64,000 bases of DNA from Longimicrobiales bacterium (GTDB taxonomy: Bacteria > Gemmatimonadota > Gemmatimonadetes > Longimicrobiales > RSA9): contig DATHUY010000160.1 in assembly GCA_035461765.1 (NCBI GenBank), positions 1-64,000 of the forward strand, given 5' to 3'. This document shows positions 8,901-20,421 of the stretch, piece by piece. The notes under the pieces are model-generated. The model made no database searches, was not told where the DNA came from, and was given only the letters and a program-made list of their open reading frames with translations. Position numbers and translations under genes: made by a program. Positions within the stretch are counted from its first letter, which is position 1, and each line of letters opens with the position of its first letter.

Positions 8901-11900
8901 CTACCGGTAGAGCCACACGCGCATCAGCGACAGCAGCTGCTCCGTATCCACAGGCTTGGTGATGTAGTCCGACGCGCCGGCGGCCAGTGTCTTCTCGCGA
9001 TCACCCTTCATGGCCTTGGCCGTGACCGCGATCACCGGCAGTTCCCTGAAGCGGGGGATCTCGCGAATGGCGCGCGTCGTCTCGTAGCCGTCCATCTCCG
9101 GCATCATCACGTCCATCAGCACCAGATCGATGCCCGGATGCGATTCCAGCTGCGCGAGCGCATCGCGTCCGTTCTCTGCGAACACCACGTTCATGCCGTA
9201 GGACTCCAGGAGGCTCGTCAGCGAGAAAATGTTGCGCACGTCGTCATCGACGATCATCACGTGCTTCCCCGAGAACGCCGGCTCGCTGCTGTGGAGCCGT
9301 TCCAGCATGCGGCGCTTCCCTTCCGGCAGCCGCCCTTCAACGCGGTGCAGGAAGAGCGCCGTCTCGTCGAGCAGCCGCTCGGGTGACTTCACGTCCTTGA
9401 CGATGATCGTTTCGGCATAGCGCTTCAGCTGCGTCTCCTCCGCGGGCGACAGGTCCTTGCCCGTGTACACGATGATCGGCAGGTCCTCCGCGCCGGGCGT
9501 GTCCTTGATCTGCTCCAGCAGCGTAAACCCGCTCATGCCCGCGAGCCCGAGATCTAGCACCATGCAGTCGAAGCGTGTGGCAGCGATCTGCTCGAGCGCC
9601 TCCTCGGCGGAGCCGACAGCGGTGATCTCGACGTCATCGGCACCGATCAGCTCGATCATGCTCTGACGCTGTGTGTCGTCGTCCTCCACGACCAGAAGCT
9701 TGCGCACGTCCGTCGCAATGAACGTCGAGATCTGATCGAACGCCTGGTCGAGCGCTTCCTTGCTGACCGGCTTCTCGAGATAGGAGATCGCGCCCTGCTG
9801 CAGCCCGCGCTGCCGCTTCTCCATGCCGCTCACGATGTGAACGGGTATGTGCCGCGTGGCGGACTCGTGCTTGAGCCGGTCGAGCACCGTCCACCCGTCG
9901 ATCACGGGCAGATCGATGTCGAGCGTGATGGCATCCGGCATGTAATCACGGGCCAGCTCCAGGCCCGTTTCGCCATCGAGCGCGACGAGACCCTTGAAGC
10001 CCTTCTCACGCGCCATGTCCAGCAGGATACCGGCGAACGTGACGTCGTTCTCGATCATCAGCACCACGCGGTCATCCATGCCGATGCTGCCGCGGTCATC
10101 ATGAACCTGCGGCACGTGCGCGCGTGGCTGCGCCGGCTTCGGGCGCGGCGCCGGCTCCGATGCGCCATACTCGGGCGCCACTTCCGGCTGGTCGAGTGTC
10201 AGCGGCAGCAGCAGTGTGAACGTGCTGCCTGCTCCCTCCGTGCTCTCCACGCGGATCTCGCCGCCGAGCAGTCGTGCGATCTCGCGCGAGATCGACAGCC
10301 CGAGGCCCGTGCCGCCGTATTTCCGCGACGTGGTGCCATCCGCCTGCTGGAACGCCTCGAAGATCAGTCGCTGCTTGTCCTTCGGTATACCTATTCCGGT
10401 ATCGCTCACAGCCAGCGCCACGACCGCCTCGGCCTCGTTCAGCGACTCGACCGTGAAGCGCCGCGTCTTATCCGCCGGCCGCAGTGTGAGCCGGACCTCG
10501 CCAGTGTCCGTGAACTTCACTGCGTTCGCGACCAGGTTCTTCAGGATCTGCTGCAGCCGCTGGCCGTCCGTCTCCATTGACGCCGGCAGGGCGGGATCCA
10601 CGTCCACGACCAGCTGCAGACCCTTCTCCTCCGCGAGCGGCTGAAAGCTGCGCCGCACGAACTCGCGGATCTCGTCGAAGCGGACATCGGACACGTTGAT
10701 GTCCATGCGCCCGGCCTCGATCTTCGACAGGTCCAGCACATCGTTGATCAGCGCCAGCAGGTCCGTGCCCGCGCCCAGGATCGTCTGCGCGTATTCCACC
10801 TGCTTCGGCGTGAGATTCTGCTCCTGGTTCTCCGTCAGCAGCTTGGCCAGGATCAGCAGCGAGTTCAGCGGTGTGCGCAGCTCATGGCTCATGTTCGCCA
10901 GGAACTCGCTCTTGTAGCGTGACGACACCGCCAGCTGCTCCGCCTTTTCCTCCAGTGCCAGCCGCGCGGCTTCGACTTCCTCGTTCTTCTGCTCGACCTT
11001 CTTGTTCTGCTCCGCCAGCAGTGAAGCCTTCTCCTCCAGCTCCTCGTTGACCTGCTGCAGCTCCTCCTGCTGTTCCTTCAGCGTCTCCTCGCTGGCCTTG
11101 AGGGTGCGCGCCTGCGACTCGAGCTCCGCGTTCGTCACGCGCAGCTCTTCCTGCTGCGCCTGCAGCTCCTGCGACTGACTCTGCAGCTCCTGCGTCAGCT
11201 TCTGCGACTGCTGCAGCAGCTCCTCCGTGCGCATGTTCGCCGTGATCATGTTGATCACCACACCAACGGTCTCTGTCAGCTGGTCCAGGAAGATCTGGTG
11301 GATCTGACTGAACTGGTTGAATGACGCCAGCTCGATCGCACCCTTCACTTCGCCCTCGAACAGGATCGGCAGCACCACGATGTTGCGCGGCGGCGCTTCG
11401 CCCAGCCCCGAGTTGATCTGCACGTAATCTTCGGGGACGTTCGTCAGCATGATCGCCTTCTTCTCGATCGCCGACTGCCCGACCAGCCCCTCGCCTGGCG
11501 CGAACCGGTTTGCCAGGTGCTTCCGCCGCTTGTACGCATACGACGAGATCATCTTCAGCACCGGCTCATCCCCGTTCTCCTGGTCCATCAGGAAGAACGC
11601 GCCGTGCTGTGCCGATACCAGCGGTGTGAGCTCGGACATGATGAGCCGGGAGACGGCCCCCAGGTCCTTCTGCCCCTGCATCATGCGCGAGAACTTGGCG
11701 AGGTTGGTCTTGAGCCAGTCCTGCTCCTCGTTCTTGGCGGTCGTCTCGCGCAGGTTGCCTATCATGCGGTTGACGTTGCGCTTCAGCTCGTCCAGCTCGC
11801 CACGCGCATCCACCGTGATGATGCGGGTGAGGTCGCCCTCCGTGACGGCGGTCGCGACGTCCTTGATGGCGCGCACCTGCGCGGTCAGCGAGTTGGCCAT

Positions 11901-14327
11901 CGCGTTCACGTTTTCCGTCAGGTCCTTCCAGGTGCCGGCGACGTTCGGCACTTCGGCCTGGCCGCCCAGCTGACCCTCCGTGCCGACCTCGCGCGCCACG
12001 CGCGTCACCTCATCGGCGAAGACACTGAGCCGGTCGACCATCGTGTTGATGGTGTCCTTCAGCTCCAGAACCTCGCCCTTCACGTCGACCGTGATCTTCT
12101 GGGTCAGGTCACCGGCCGCGACCGCCGTGGTGACGAGCGCGATGTTGCGCACCTGGCCGGTCAGGTTGCCGGCCATGAAGTTGACGTTGTCCGTCAGGTC
12201 CTTCCATGTGCCGGCGACGCCCGGCACGCTCGCCTGCCCGCCGAGGACGCCTTCCGTGCCCACCTCGCGCGCCACGCGCGTCACTTCCGACGCGAACGCG
12301 CCGAGCTGATCGACCATCGTATTGATGGTGTCCTTCAGCTCCAGGATCTCGCCGCTCACGTCCACCGTGATCTTGCGTGACAGGTCGCCGCGCGCCACGG
12401 CCGTCGTCACGTCTGCGATGTTGCGCACCTGCGCGGTCAGGTTGCCGGCCATCGAGTTGACGCTGTCGGTCAGGTCCTTCCACGTGCCTGCGACGCCCGG
12501 CACGCTCGCCTGCCCGCCCAGGTTGCCTTCCGTGCCCACTTCGCGTGCAACGCGCGTCACCTCGGACGCGAATGCCGAGAGCTGATCGACCATCGTGTTG
12601 ATGGTGTCCTTCAGCTCCGCCACCTCGCCGCTCACGTCCACCGTGATCTTCTGCGTCAGGTCGCCGCGTGCGACCGCCGTCGTGACATCGGCAATGTTGC
12701 GCACCTGCACGGTGAGGTTGCCCGCCATTGCGTTCACGCTGTCCGTCAGCGCCTTCCACGTACCCGCGACATTCGGCACCTCGGCCTGGCCGCCCAGCTG
12801 GCCTTCCGTACCGACCTCGCGCGCGACGCGCGTCACCTCCGACGCGAACGCGCCGAGCTGATCGACCATCGTGTTGATGGTGTTCTTGAGCTCGAGGATC
12901 TCGCCCCGGACATTGACCGTGATCTTCTGGCTGAGATCGCCATTGGCGACGGCAGTGGTGACGAGCGCAATGTCACGAACCTGCGCGGTCAGGTTGCCCG
13001 CCATGAAGTTGACGTTGTCCGTCAGGTCCTTCCACGTACCCGCGACGTTCGGCACCTCCGCCTGACCGCCGAGCACGCCCTCGGTACCGACCTCGCGCGC
13101 CACGCGCGTCACCTCGCCCGCAAACACGCGCAGGCGATCCACCATGCTGTTGATGACTTCCTTGATCTGCAGGATCTCGCCGCGCACATCGACCGTGATC
13201 TTGCGCGTGAGGTCGCCATCCGCGATCGCCGTCGCGACGGCCGACACATCACGCAGCTGGACCGTGAGGTTGCCCGCCATCGCGTTCACGTTGTCGGTCA
13301 GGTCCTTCCACACGCCGGCAACGCCCGCGACTTCGGCCTGACGACCGCCCAGCTGTCCCTCGGTGCCGACTTCGCGCGCGACGCGCGTCACTTCCGACGC
13401 GAATGCGGACAGCTGGTCCACCATCGAGTTGATGGTGTCCTTCAGCTCCAGCACCTCGCCCTTCACATCCACCGTGATCTTCCGGCTCAGGTCGCCGTTC
13501 GCGACCGCCGTCGTCACTTCCGCAATGGCGCGCACCTGACTCGTGAGGTTGCTCGCCATCGCGTTGACGTTGTCCGTGAGCTCGCGCCACACGCCCGCTA
13601 CGCCTTCCACACGGGCCTGCCCGCCCAGCTTGCCGTCCGTGCCCACCTCGCCCGCGACGCGCGTCACCTCGGACGCGAACGCGGACAGCTGATCGACCAG
13701 CGTGTTCACCGTCGTGCCGATGCGGAGGAACTCGCCCTGCACCGTCTTGCCGTCGATCTCGAGCACCATCTTCTGCGACAGGTCGCCGCGCGCCACGGAG
13801 CTGAGCACCCGCGCGACCTCCGTCGTGGGCTGCATGAGGTCGGTGATCAGCATGTTCACGGCTTCCACGGTCCGGCCCCAGTCTCCCGAGGTGTCCTGGA
13901 GCGAGGCCCGGTCGTTCATGTGGCCCTGCCGGCCCACCGTCGTGCTCACGCGGCTGATCTCTTCCGTCAGCCGGGCGTTCTGGTGCGCGATGCCATTCAC
14001 GGCACGCGCGATCCCGGCCATCAGCGGATCGCCCGCTTCAGGCAGCCGGGCCGCGAAATCACCCGCCTGGATCCGCCGGAGCTGATCGAGCAGATCCTCG
14101 AGGTCGTAGCTCGTCACCACGGTCGCACTGCCGGCCGGGCGCCGGCGCTTCGTCGCGGGGCCGGCCTTCGCGCTGGGGCGAGCCTTCGTCCCGGCGCGGC
14201 GCGAGCCAGTGGCGCGGGGACCATCGCCAGGCGGCGATCCGGCGGCGCGGCCCTCATCGGCGCCCTGTTCGGTGTCCGGGTGGTCCGGCGACTCGCCCTC
14301 GCCGGCCGGTCTATCCTGCAAAGCCAT
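8901..14327 (-). CDS. HAMP-array hybrid histidine kinase (multi-HAMP, GAF, HisKA, HATPase, three REC)
   Basis: 1808 residues with no membrane segment. After a 70-residue basic, Pro/Ala-rich tail comes a HAMP array of about 92-residue units (roughly 78-865): seven EVTRVAxEVGTxG blocks alternate with eight xGDLxxKITVD blocks. Then follow a GAF domain (about 885-1030), a Gln/Glu-rich coiled coil (1032-1134), HisKA (His1148 in NMSHELRTP), HATPase (about 1252-1377) and three receivers (about 1420-1537, 1550-1670, 1690-1808; Asp in [23 protein letters not shown]). The layout matches the Nik1/group III osmosensing type, which senses through cytosolic HAMP arrays. The start has AGGAG five bases upstream. 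It heads the operon with cheR, cheB and the REC-PAS kinase. Confidence 0.95.
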   Translation of the reverse strand: MALQDRPAGEGESPDHPDTEQGADEGRAAGSPPGDGPRATGSRRAGTKARPSAKAGPATKRRRPAGSATVVTSYDLEDLLDQLRRIQAGDFAARLPEAGDPLMAGIARAVNGIAHQNARLTEEISRVSTTVGRQGHMNDRASLQDTSGDWGRTVEAVNMLITDLMQPTTEVARVLSSVARGDLSQKMVLEIDGKTVQGEFLRIGTTVNTLVDQLSAFASEVTRVAGEVGTDGKLGGQARVEGVAGVWRELTDNVNAMASNLTSQVRAIAEVTTAVANGDLSRKITVDVKGEVLELKDTINSMVDQLSAFASEVTRVAREVGTEGQLGGRQAEVAGVAGVWKDLTDNVNAMAGNLTVQLRDVSAVATAIADGDLTRKITVDVRGEILQIKEVINSMVDRLRVFAGEVTRVAREVGTEGVLGGQAEVPNVAGTWKDLTDNVNFMAGNLTAQVRDIALVTTAVANGDLSQKITVNVRGEILELKNTINTMVDQLGAFASEVTRVAREVGTEGQLGGQAEVPNVAGTWKALTDSVNAMAGNLTVQVRNIADVTTAVARGDLTQKITVDVSGEVAELKDTINTMVDQLSAFASEVTRVAREVGTEGNLGGQASVPGVAGTWKDLTDSVNSMAGNLTAQVRNIADVTTAVARGDLSRKITVDVSGEILELKDTINTMVDQLGAFASEVTRVAREVGTEGVLGGQASVPGVAGTWKDLTDNVNFMAGNLTGQVRNIALVTTAVAAGDLTQKITVDVKGEVLELKDTINTMVDRLSVFADEVTRVAREVGTEGQLGGQAEVPNVAGTWKDLTENVNAMANSLTAQVRAIKDVATAVTEGDLTRIITVDARGELDELKRNVNRMIGNLRETTAKNEEQDWLKTNLAKFSRMMQGQKDLGAVSRLIMSELTPLVSAQHGAFFLMDQENGDEPVLKMISSYAYKRRKHLANRFAPGEGLVGQSAIEKKAIMLTNVPEDYVQINSGLGEAPPRNIVVLPILFEGEVKGAIELASFNQFSQIHQIFLDQLTETVGVVINMITANMRTEELLQQSQKLTQELQSQSQELQAQQEELRVTNAELESQARTLKASEETLKEQQEELQQVNEELEEKASLLAEQNKKVEQKNEEVEAARLALEEKAEQLAVSSRYKSEFLANMSHELRTPLNSLLILAKLLTENQEQNLTPKQVEYAQTILGAGTDLLALINDVLDLSKIEAGRMDINVSDVRFDEIREFVRRSFQPLAEEKGLQLVVDVDPALPASMETDGQRLQQILKNLVANAVKFTDTGEVRLTLRPADKTRRFTVESLNEAEAVVALAVSDTGIGIPKDKQRLIFEAFQQADGTTSRKYGGTGLGLSISREIARLLGGEIRVESTEGAGSTFTLLLPLTLDQPEVAPEYGASEPAPRPKPAQPRAHVPQVHDDRGSIGMDDRVVLMIENDVTFAGILLDMAREKGFKGLVALDGETGLELARDYMPDAITLDIDLPVIDGWTVLDRLKHESATRHIPVHIVSGMEKRQRGLQQGAISYLEKPVSKEALDQAFDQISTFIATDVRKLLVVEDDDTQRQSMIELIGADDVEITAVGSAEEALEQIAATRFDCMVLDLGLAGMSGFTLLEQIKDTPGAEDLPIIVYTGKDLSPAEETQLKRYAETIIVKDVKSPERLLDETALFLHRVEGRLPEGKRRMLERLHSSEPAFSGKHVMIVDDDVRNIFSLTSLLESYGMNVVFAENGRDALAQLESHPGIDLVLMDVMMPEMDGYETTRAIREIPRFRELPVIAVTAKAMKGDREKTLAAGASDYITKPVDTEQLLSLMRVWLYR
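11736..13670 (-). repeat. Coding tandem repeat, seven 276-bp HAMP units
   Basis: Within the HAMP-array kinase the 92-codon unit is repeated seven times in nearly perfect register; one unit carries a single extra codon (GGRQ instead of GGQ). Recurrent blocks such as [13 protein letters not shown] and [20 protein letters not shown] are almost invariant. The array is translated and not a CRISPR; the high similarity between units suggests recent unequal crossing-over or gene conversion. Confidence 0.9.
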
Positions 14328-14521
14328 GGTACTCCTGCATTTGATTAATGTCTCGTGCCGAGGGCCGAGGCGGGCTCAGCGGCGGCAGGTGCATCGAACA
14401 GCCTGATTTTCCAACGCAAGAACCGGGCGCTTTCCGAGGCAGGTCGCGGCGACGGCCGCGGGCGTCTGGCGGACGGCACAGCCGTTGCGCCGTCGGGCCG
14501 CACACTCAACGGAGGCATCCA

Positions 14522-14776
14522 ATGGATATCCTGACCTGGCTGATTGTCGGCCTGATCGCGGGCGTGCTCGCTGCACTCGTCGTTGGCGGGGTGGGCCTGA
14601 TCGGAGATATCATTGTCGGCATCGTCGGCGCCTTTGTCGGCGGCTGGATCTTTCAGCAGCTCGGGGTGACCACCCCCTTCGCCGGCCTCGCCGGAACCAT
14701 CTTCACGGCGTTCGTCGGTGCAGTGGTCCTGCTGTTCCTGCTTCACCTCATCATGCGCGGGCGCACTCGTGTCTAG
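14522..14776 (+). CDS. GlsB/YeaQ/YmgE-family small membrane protein
   Basis: 84 residues with about three membrane segments: LTWLIVGLIAGVLAALVVGG, IGDIIVGIVGAFVGGWIFQQ and FAGLAGTIFTAFVGAVVLLF. The Gly-rich GDIIVGIVGAFVGGW block is the mark of the transglycosylase-associated/YeaQ family, often induced by stress. The ATG at 14522 follows GGAGG by six bases; the longer frame upstream is not membrane-like. Its last codons overlap the GTG start of the M28 peptidase by eight bases, so the two are co-translated. It is divergent from the HAMP-array kinase. Confidence 0.88.
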   Translation: MDILTWLIVGLIAGVLAALVVGGVGLIGDIIVGIVGAFVGGWIFQQLGVTTPFAGLAGTIFTAFVGAVVLLFLLHLIMRGRTRV

Positions 14777-15866
14777 ACGGATTCGTCAGTACATCCCTGC
14801 GGCGGCGGTGCTGTGGACCACGGCACTCGTCGGGTGCGGCACTGTGGAGCCGCGCACCGACACGCCCCAGCCACAGGCCGGCCTGCCGCAGGCCGAAGGG
14901 GTCATCCGCGGAATCCCCGCGGTGAATATCGACGACGTGCGGCGCGGCCTCACGGCGCTCGCGCACGACAGCATGGAGGGCCGGATGACCGCATCGCCCG
15001 GCGCAGCGCGGGCGGCGCGGTTCATTGCGGCCGAGTTCCGGGCGGTCGGCCTGGAGCCGGCGGGTGACAGTGCTGACTGGTTTCAGCGGGTACCGCTCGC
15101 GCGCCGCGAGGGTGGGCGGGGTTTCACGCTCATCAGCAGCGCGGCAGGTGACACGTTTCCGGCTGACCGCCGCGTGAACGATGTGAACGTCGCCGGCATG
15201 CTGCGCGGCTCCGATCCGGCCCTCCGTGACGAGGTGATCGTCGTCGGTGCGCACTTCGACCATGTGGGCATCCGCCAGCACGCGAGCGGCGACTCGATAT
15301 TCAATGGAGCCGATGATGACGCGTCCGGCGTAATTGCAATGATCGAGATCGCGCGTGTGCTGAGCGTCGGCGCAGGACCCCGGCGGTCAGTGCTGTTCGT
15401 CGCGTTCACCGGTGAGGAAGTCGGCCTGCTCGGTACGCACTATTACCTGGCGAACCCGATCGTGCCGCTGGACCGCACAGTGGCGCAGTTCCAGATCGAA
15501 ATGATCGGGCGGCCGGACTCGCTGGCGGGGGGCCCGGGCAGGGCGTGGCTGACGGGCTATGAGCGGTCGACAATGGGCGATATGCTCGCGGAGAACGGCG
15601 TGCCGATCGTTCCGGACCCGCGACCGGACCAGCGCTTCTTCTTCCGCAGCGACAACATTGCGTTCGCCTACCTCGGCATTCCCGCGCACACTCTGTCGAG
15701 CTACGGCATGCATCGCGACTATCACCAGCCGACCGACGATGTCAGTGGTGTCGACTTTCAGCACATGACGGATGTCATCCAGGCTGCCGCGCGCGCCGTC
15801 CGTCTCCTGGCGGACGGGCCGCGGCCGGCGTGGCACCCGGGCGGCCGCCCGGAACGCGGGCAGTAG
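14769..15866 (+). CDS. M28-family zinc metallopeptidase lipoprotein
   Basis: 365 residues from the GTG at 14769, which overlaps the stop of the preceding gene; this start gives a lipoprotein signal with lipobox LVGC (Cys23). The peptidase domain is of the aminopeptidase Y/M28 type, hydrolysing N-terminal residues with two zinc ions. The ligands can be read in order: His in VGAHFDHVG, Asp in NGADDDASG, Glu-Glu in FTGEEVGLLG, a carboxylate in IEMIGRPD and His in DYHQPTDDV. There is no protease-associated domain insert. It likely acts in the periplasm on peptides. Confidence 0.92.
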   Translation: MSRRIRQYIPAAAVLWTTALVGCGTVEPRTDTPQPQAGLPQAEGVIRGIPAVNIDDVRRGLTALAHDSMEGRMTASPGAARAARFIAAEFRAVGLEPAGDSADWFQRVPLARREGGRGFTLISSAAGDTFPADRRVNDVNVAGMLRGSDPALRDEVIVVGAHFDHVGIRQHASGDSIFNGADDDASGVIAMIEIARVLSVGAGPRRSVLFVAFTGEEVGLLGTHYYLANPIVPLDRTVAQFQIEMIGRPDSLAGGPGRAWLTGYERSTMGDMLAENGVPIVPDPRPDQRFFFRSDNIAFAYLGIPAHTLSSYGMHRDYHQPTDDVSGVDFQHMTDVIQAAARAVRLLADGPRPAWHPGGRPERGQ

Positions 15867-15882
15867 CCCGCGGCGCTGCCGC

Positions 15883-17084
15883 TCAGCGGCTGGAGAGCGA
15901 TGCGCCGATGTTGTCGTCGAAGAAGGCGTCGAGCGCGGTCGCGAACGCCATCGCGAATGCTGAACGCTGCGGCCCCGGCGCACGCACGGGCAGCGGTAGC
16001 TGGAGCGACACGGCGCTCACGAGGCTGCCGTCCCGCGATCCGTAGCGGGCAGTCGTGAACGTCCCCGCCAGGTAGTCGGCGCCGTCGGGTGCGGCGCGCG
16101 CCGGACTCGGAACGCTTGCGTACCCCGCCTCGTCCAGCACGCCGCCGAGGCTCCGCTCGCCGCGCACGACCCTGGCAAACGAGACCTCCCCGCGCGCCGC
16201 GTCGCGGATGGAGCTTTTCAGCATGTAGGCCGAGCCGTTCAGCGTGAAGTCCGATTCGGTCAGGTCCCCGGGCGTGAGCAGGTAGCCCAGCTGGACCGCG
16301 TCGTCACCGGTGTCATGGCCGTGCACGTCGACGATCAATCCGCGCACGTTACCGTCTTCCAGGCGCACACGCGCGGCGGCGAGCAGCGCGTGGTATTCCC
16401 GCCACGTCCGCCGCGCGACCGGATGTACGGGCGGACCCGGCAGCGCCCGGTCCACGTCCATCATGTCGCGGATCAGGTGCGACACCAGCACGGTCGGCCG
16501 GCTCGTCTGTGATGCGAACGCGTCCACGATGGCCGATGCGACATCTGCGGTGTACGCATCCGGCGCGCCGCCGTCAGTGCGCACAGGCACCGCTGCCGGC
16601 GTCAGTGTCCCGCCGTGCGGTGCCGTGACGATCACGGGAAGATCGCCGACCGTCATCTCGACCAGACCGTCCGTGCCGACGTAGGTCACGCCGGGCTCGA
16701 GGCCCGTTGCCGACGCTCTGAAGCCCGTGGTGGCGGTACCGGATCGTGCCTGGAGGATGTTCGCACCGGGACGAGGGCCCAGGTACCAGACTGTGCTGAC
16801 CAGGCCGTTCTCGTCGGTCAGCATTTCCTCCGTGTTCTCGACCCAGCCGTCGCCGGTGGCGACCTGGAACGTCACCGGCACGCCAGCCTTGTTGCGACCG
16901 GAGGCATCCTGTGCCTGCACGACCATGCGGATCGGCAGTGCCATGGCCACCGTACCGATCTGCTGGTCGCCGTCCTGCCGCACCAGAGCGATCTGTTCAT
17001 TGACGCGCGTCGCCGGCGCGACCGTCTGATCGCCGCATGCGACGGCAGCGACCGCGAGGAGCAGGGACAGCGAGCGGACTCTTC

Positions 17085-17088
<4 letters not shown>
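15883..17088 (-). CDS. Lipoprotein with Ig-like domain and N-formylglutamate amidohydrolase-like domain
   Basis: 401 residues: a signal with lipobox AVAAVAC (Cys18), an Ig-like Big_1-type domain (about 30-130, VPVTFQVATGDGWVENTEE then TDENGLVSTVWYLGP), and a C-terminal domain (about 140-395) with VIVTAPHGGTLTP, SHLIRDMMDVDRA, LIVDVHGHDTGDD and FTTARYGSRDGS. This order resembles N-formylglutamate amidohydrolases, zinc hydrolases that use HGG and Arg/Asn-rich motifs. The combination with an Ig-like stalk on a lipoprotein is unusual. Its ATG overlaps the kinase stop (ATGA), making it third gene of the ECF/kinase operon. Substrate is unknown. Confidence 0.72.
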
Positions 17089-19654
<2,566 letters not shown>

Positions 19655-19658
<4 letters not shown>

Positions 19659-20221
19659 GGGGTCGCCTGCATGTAGGTGTAGAGCCATGTCCGTGCGCGC
19701 GTCCAGTCGCGCTTCACGGTGCGCACCGATACGCCCATCACATCCGCGATCTCTTCGTAACTGAGCCCGCCGAAGAACCGATACTCCACCAGCTGACACT
19801 GGCGCTCGCTCAGCCGGCGCAGGCGCTCCATGGCATCATTGAGCGCCAGCAGGTCCGCCACGGGCGTGTCCACCGCTATCTGAACGCGGTCGAGCGACAC
19901 GTCCTCCTGGCCACCACCTCGCTTCTGCACGCTGCGCGCGCGCGCATGATCGACCAGGATGAAGCGCATGGCGCGCGACGCCAGCGCAAGGAAATGCCCA
20001 CGGTCGCTGGCGCCCGCCCCCTCGTGATCGGCCAGCCTGAGGTACGCCTCATGGACCAGCGCCGTCGTGTTCAGCGTTTCGCCCGGCCGGTTCCGCCGGA
20101 GCCGCTGCCGCGCGATCTGGTGCAGCTCCGCATAGACCCGGGAATAGACCTGGTCGAACGCATCGCGATCCCCGGCGCGCGCGGCGGAGAGAAGGTGCAG
20201 CGTCAGCTGGTCAGCAGGCAT
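19655..20221 (-). CDS. ECF-type RNA polymerase sigma factor (TIGR02999-like)
   Basis: 188 residues. Region 2 is seen as DAFDQVYSRVYAELHQIARQ with LNTTALVHEAYLRLAD, and region 4 as ECQ-type CQLVEYRFFGGLSYEEIADVMGVS followed by VRTVKRDWTRARTWLY (helix-turn-helix). The HEAYLRL and DHARARSVQKRGGG patterns are typical of the planctomycete/acidobacterial ECF-like group that is encoded beside Ser/Thr kinases. No anti-sigma gene is present; regulation by the coupled kinase is inferred. A likely sigma-70-type promoter lies about 50 bases upstream. Its stop overlaps the kinase start. Confidence 0.95.
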
Positions 20222-20272
20222 CTCGTGGAGTTACAGCCCGGGGTGGTCGCCTTACCGTCAGGCGCTGGCCCC

Positions 20273-20302
20273 ACTTTACCTGCGCGGAGAGCCTGCGGTC
20301 AA
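20273..20302 (-). promoter_or_regulatory. Predicted promoter of the ECF/kinase operon
   Basis: Read on the minus strand, TTGACC (20302-20297) and TAAAGT (20278-20273) are separated by 18 bases, close to a housekeeping promoter. Transcription would begin near 20266, giving a leader of about 45 bases before the sigma-factor ATG. No other gene could use it in that direction. Confidence 0.5.
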
Positions 20303-20421
20303 CCTTCGTCGTCTCCGCACCACGCCCGGGCATGGCACTCACCGGCCGGATTTCCCGATAGAGAGAGTACCCGGCGCCATCCCACGCTGCGGCACCCAAT
20401 ACGAACCGAAGGAGACGACCC

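Noticed and set aside
11736-13670. Regular repeats resembling a CRISPR or satellite
   Set aside because: They are translated HAMP units of 276 bp inside a good kinase gene; there are no spacers.
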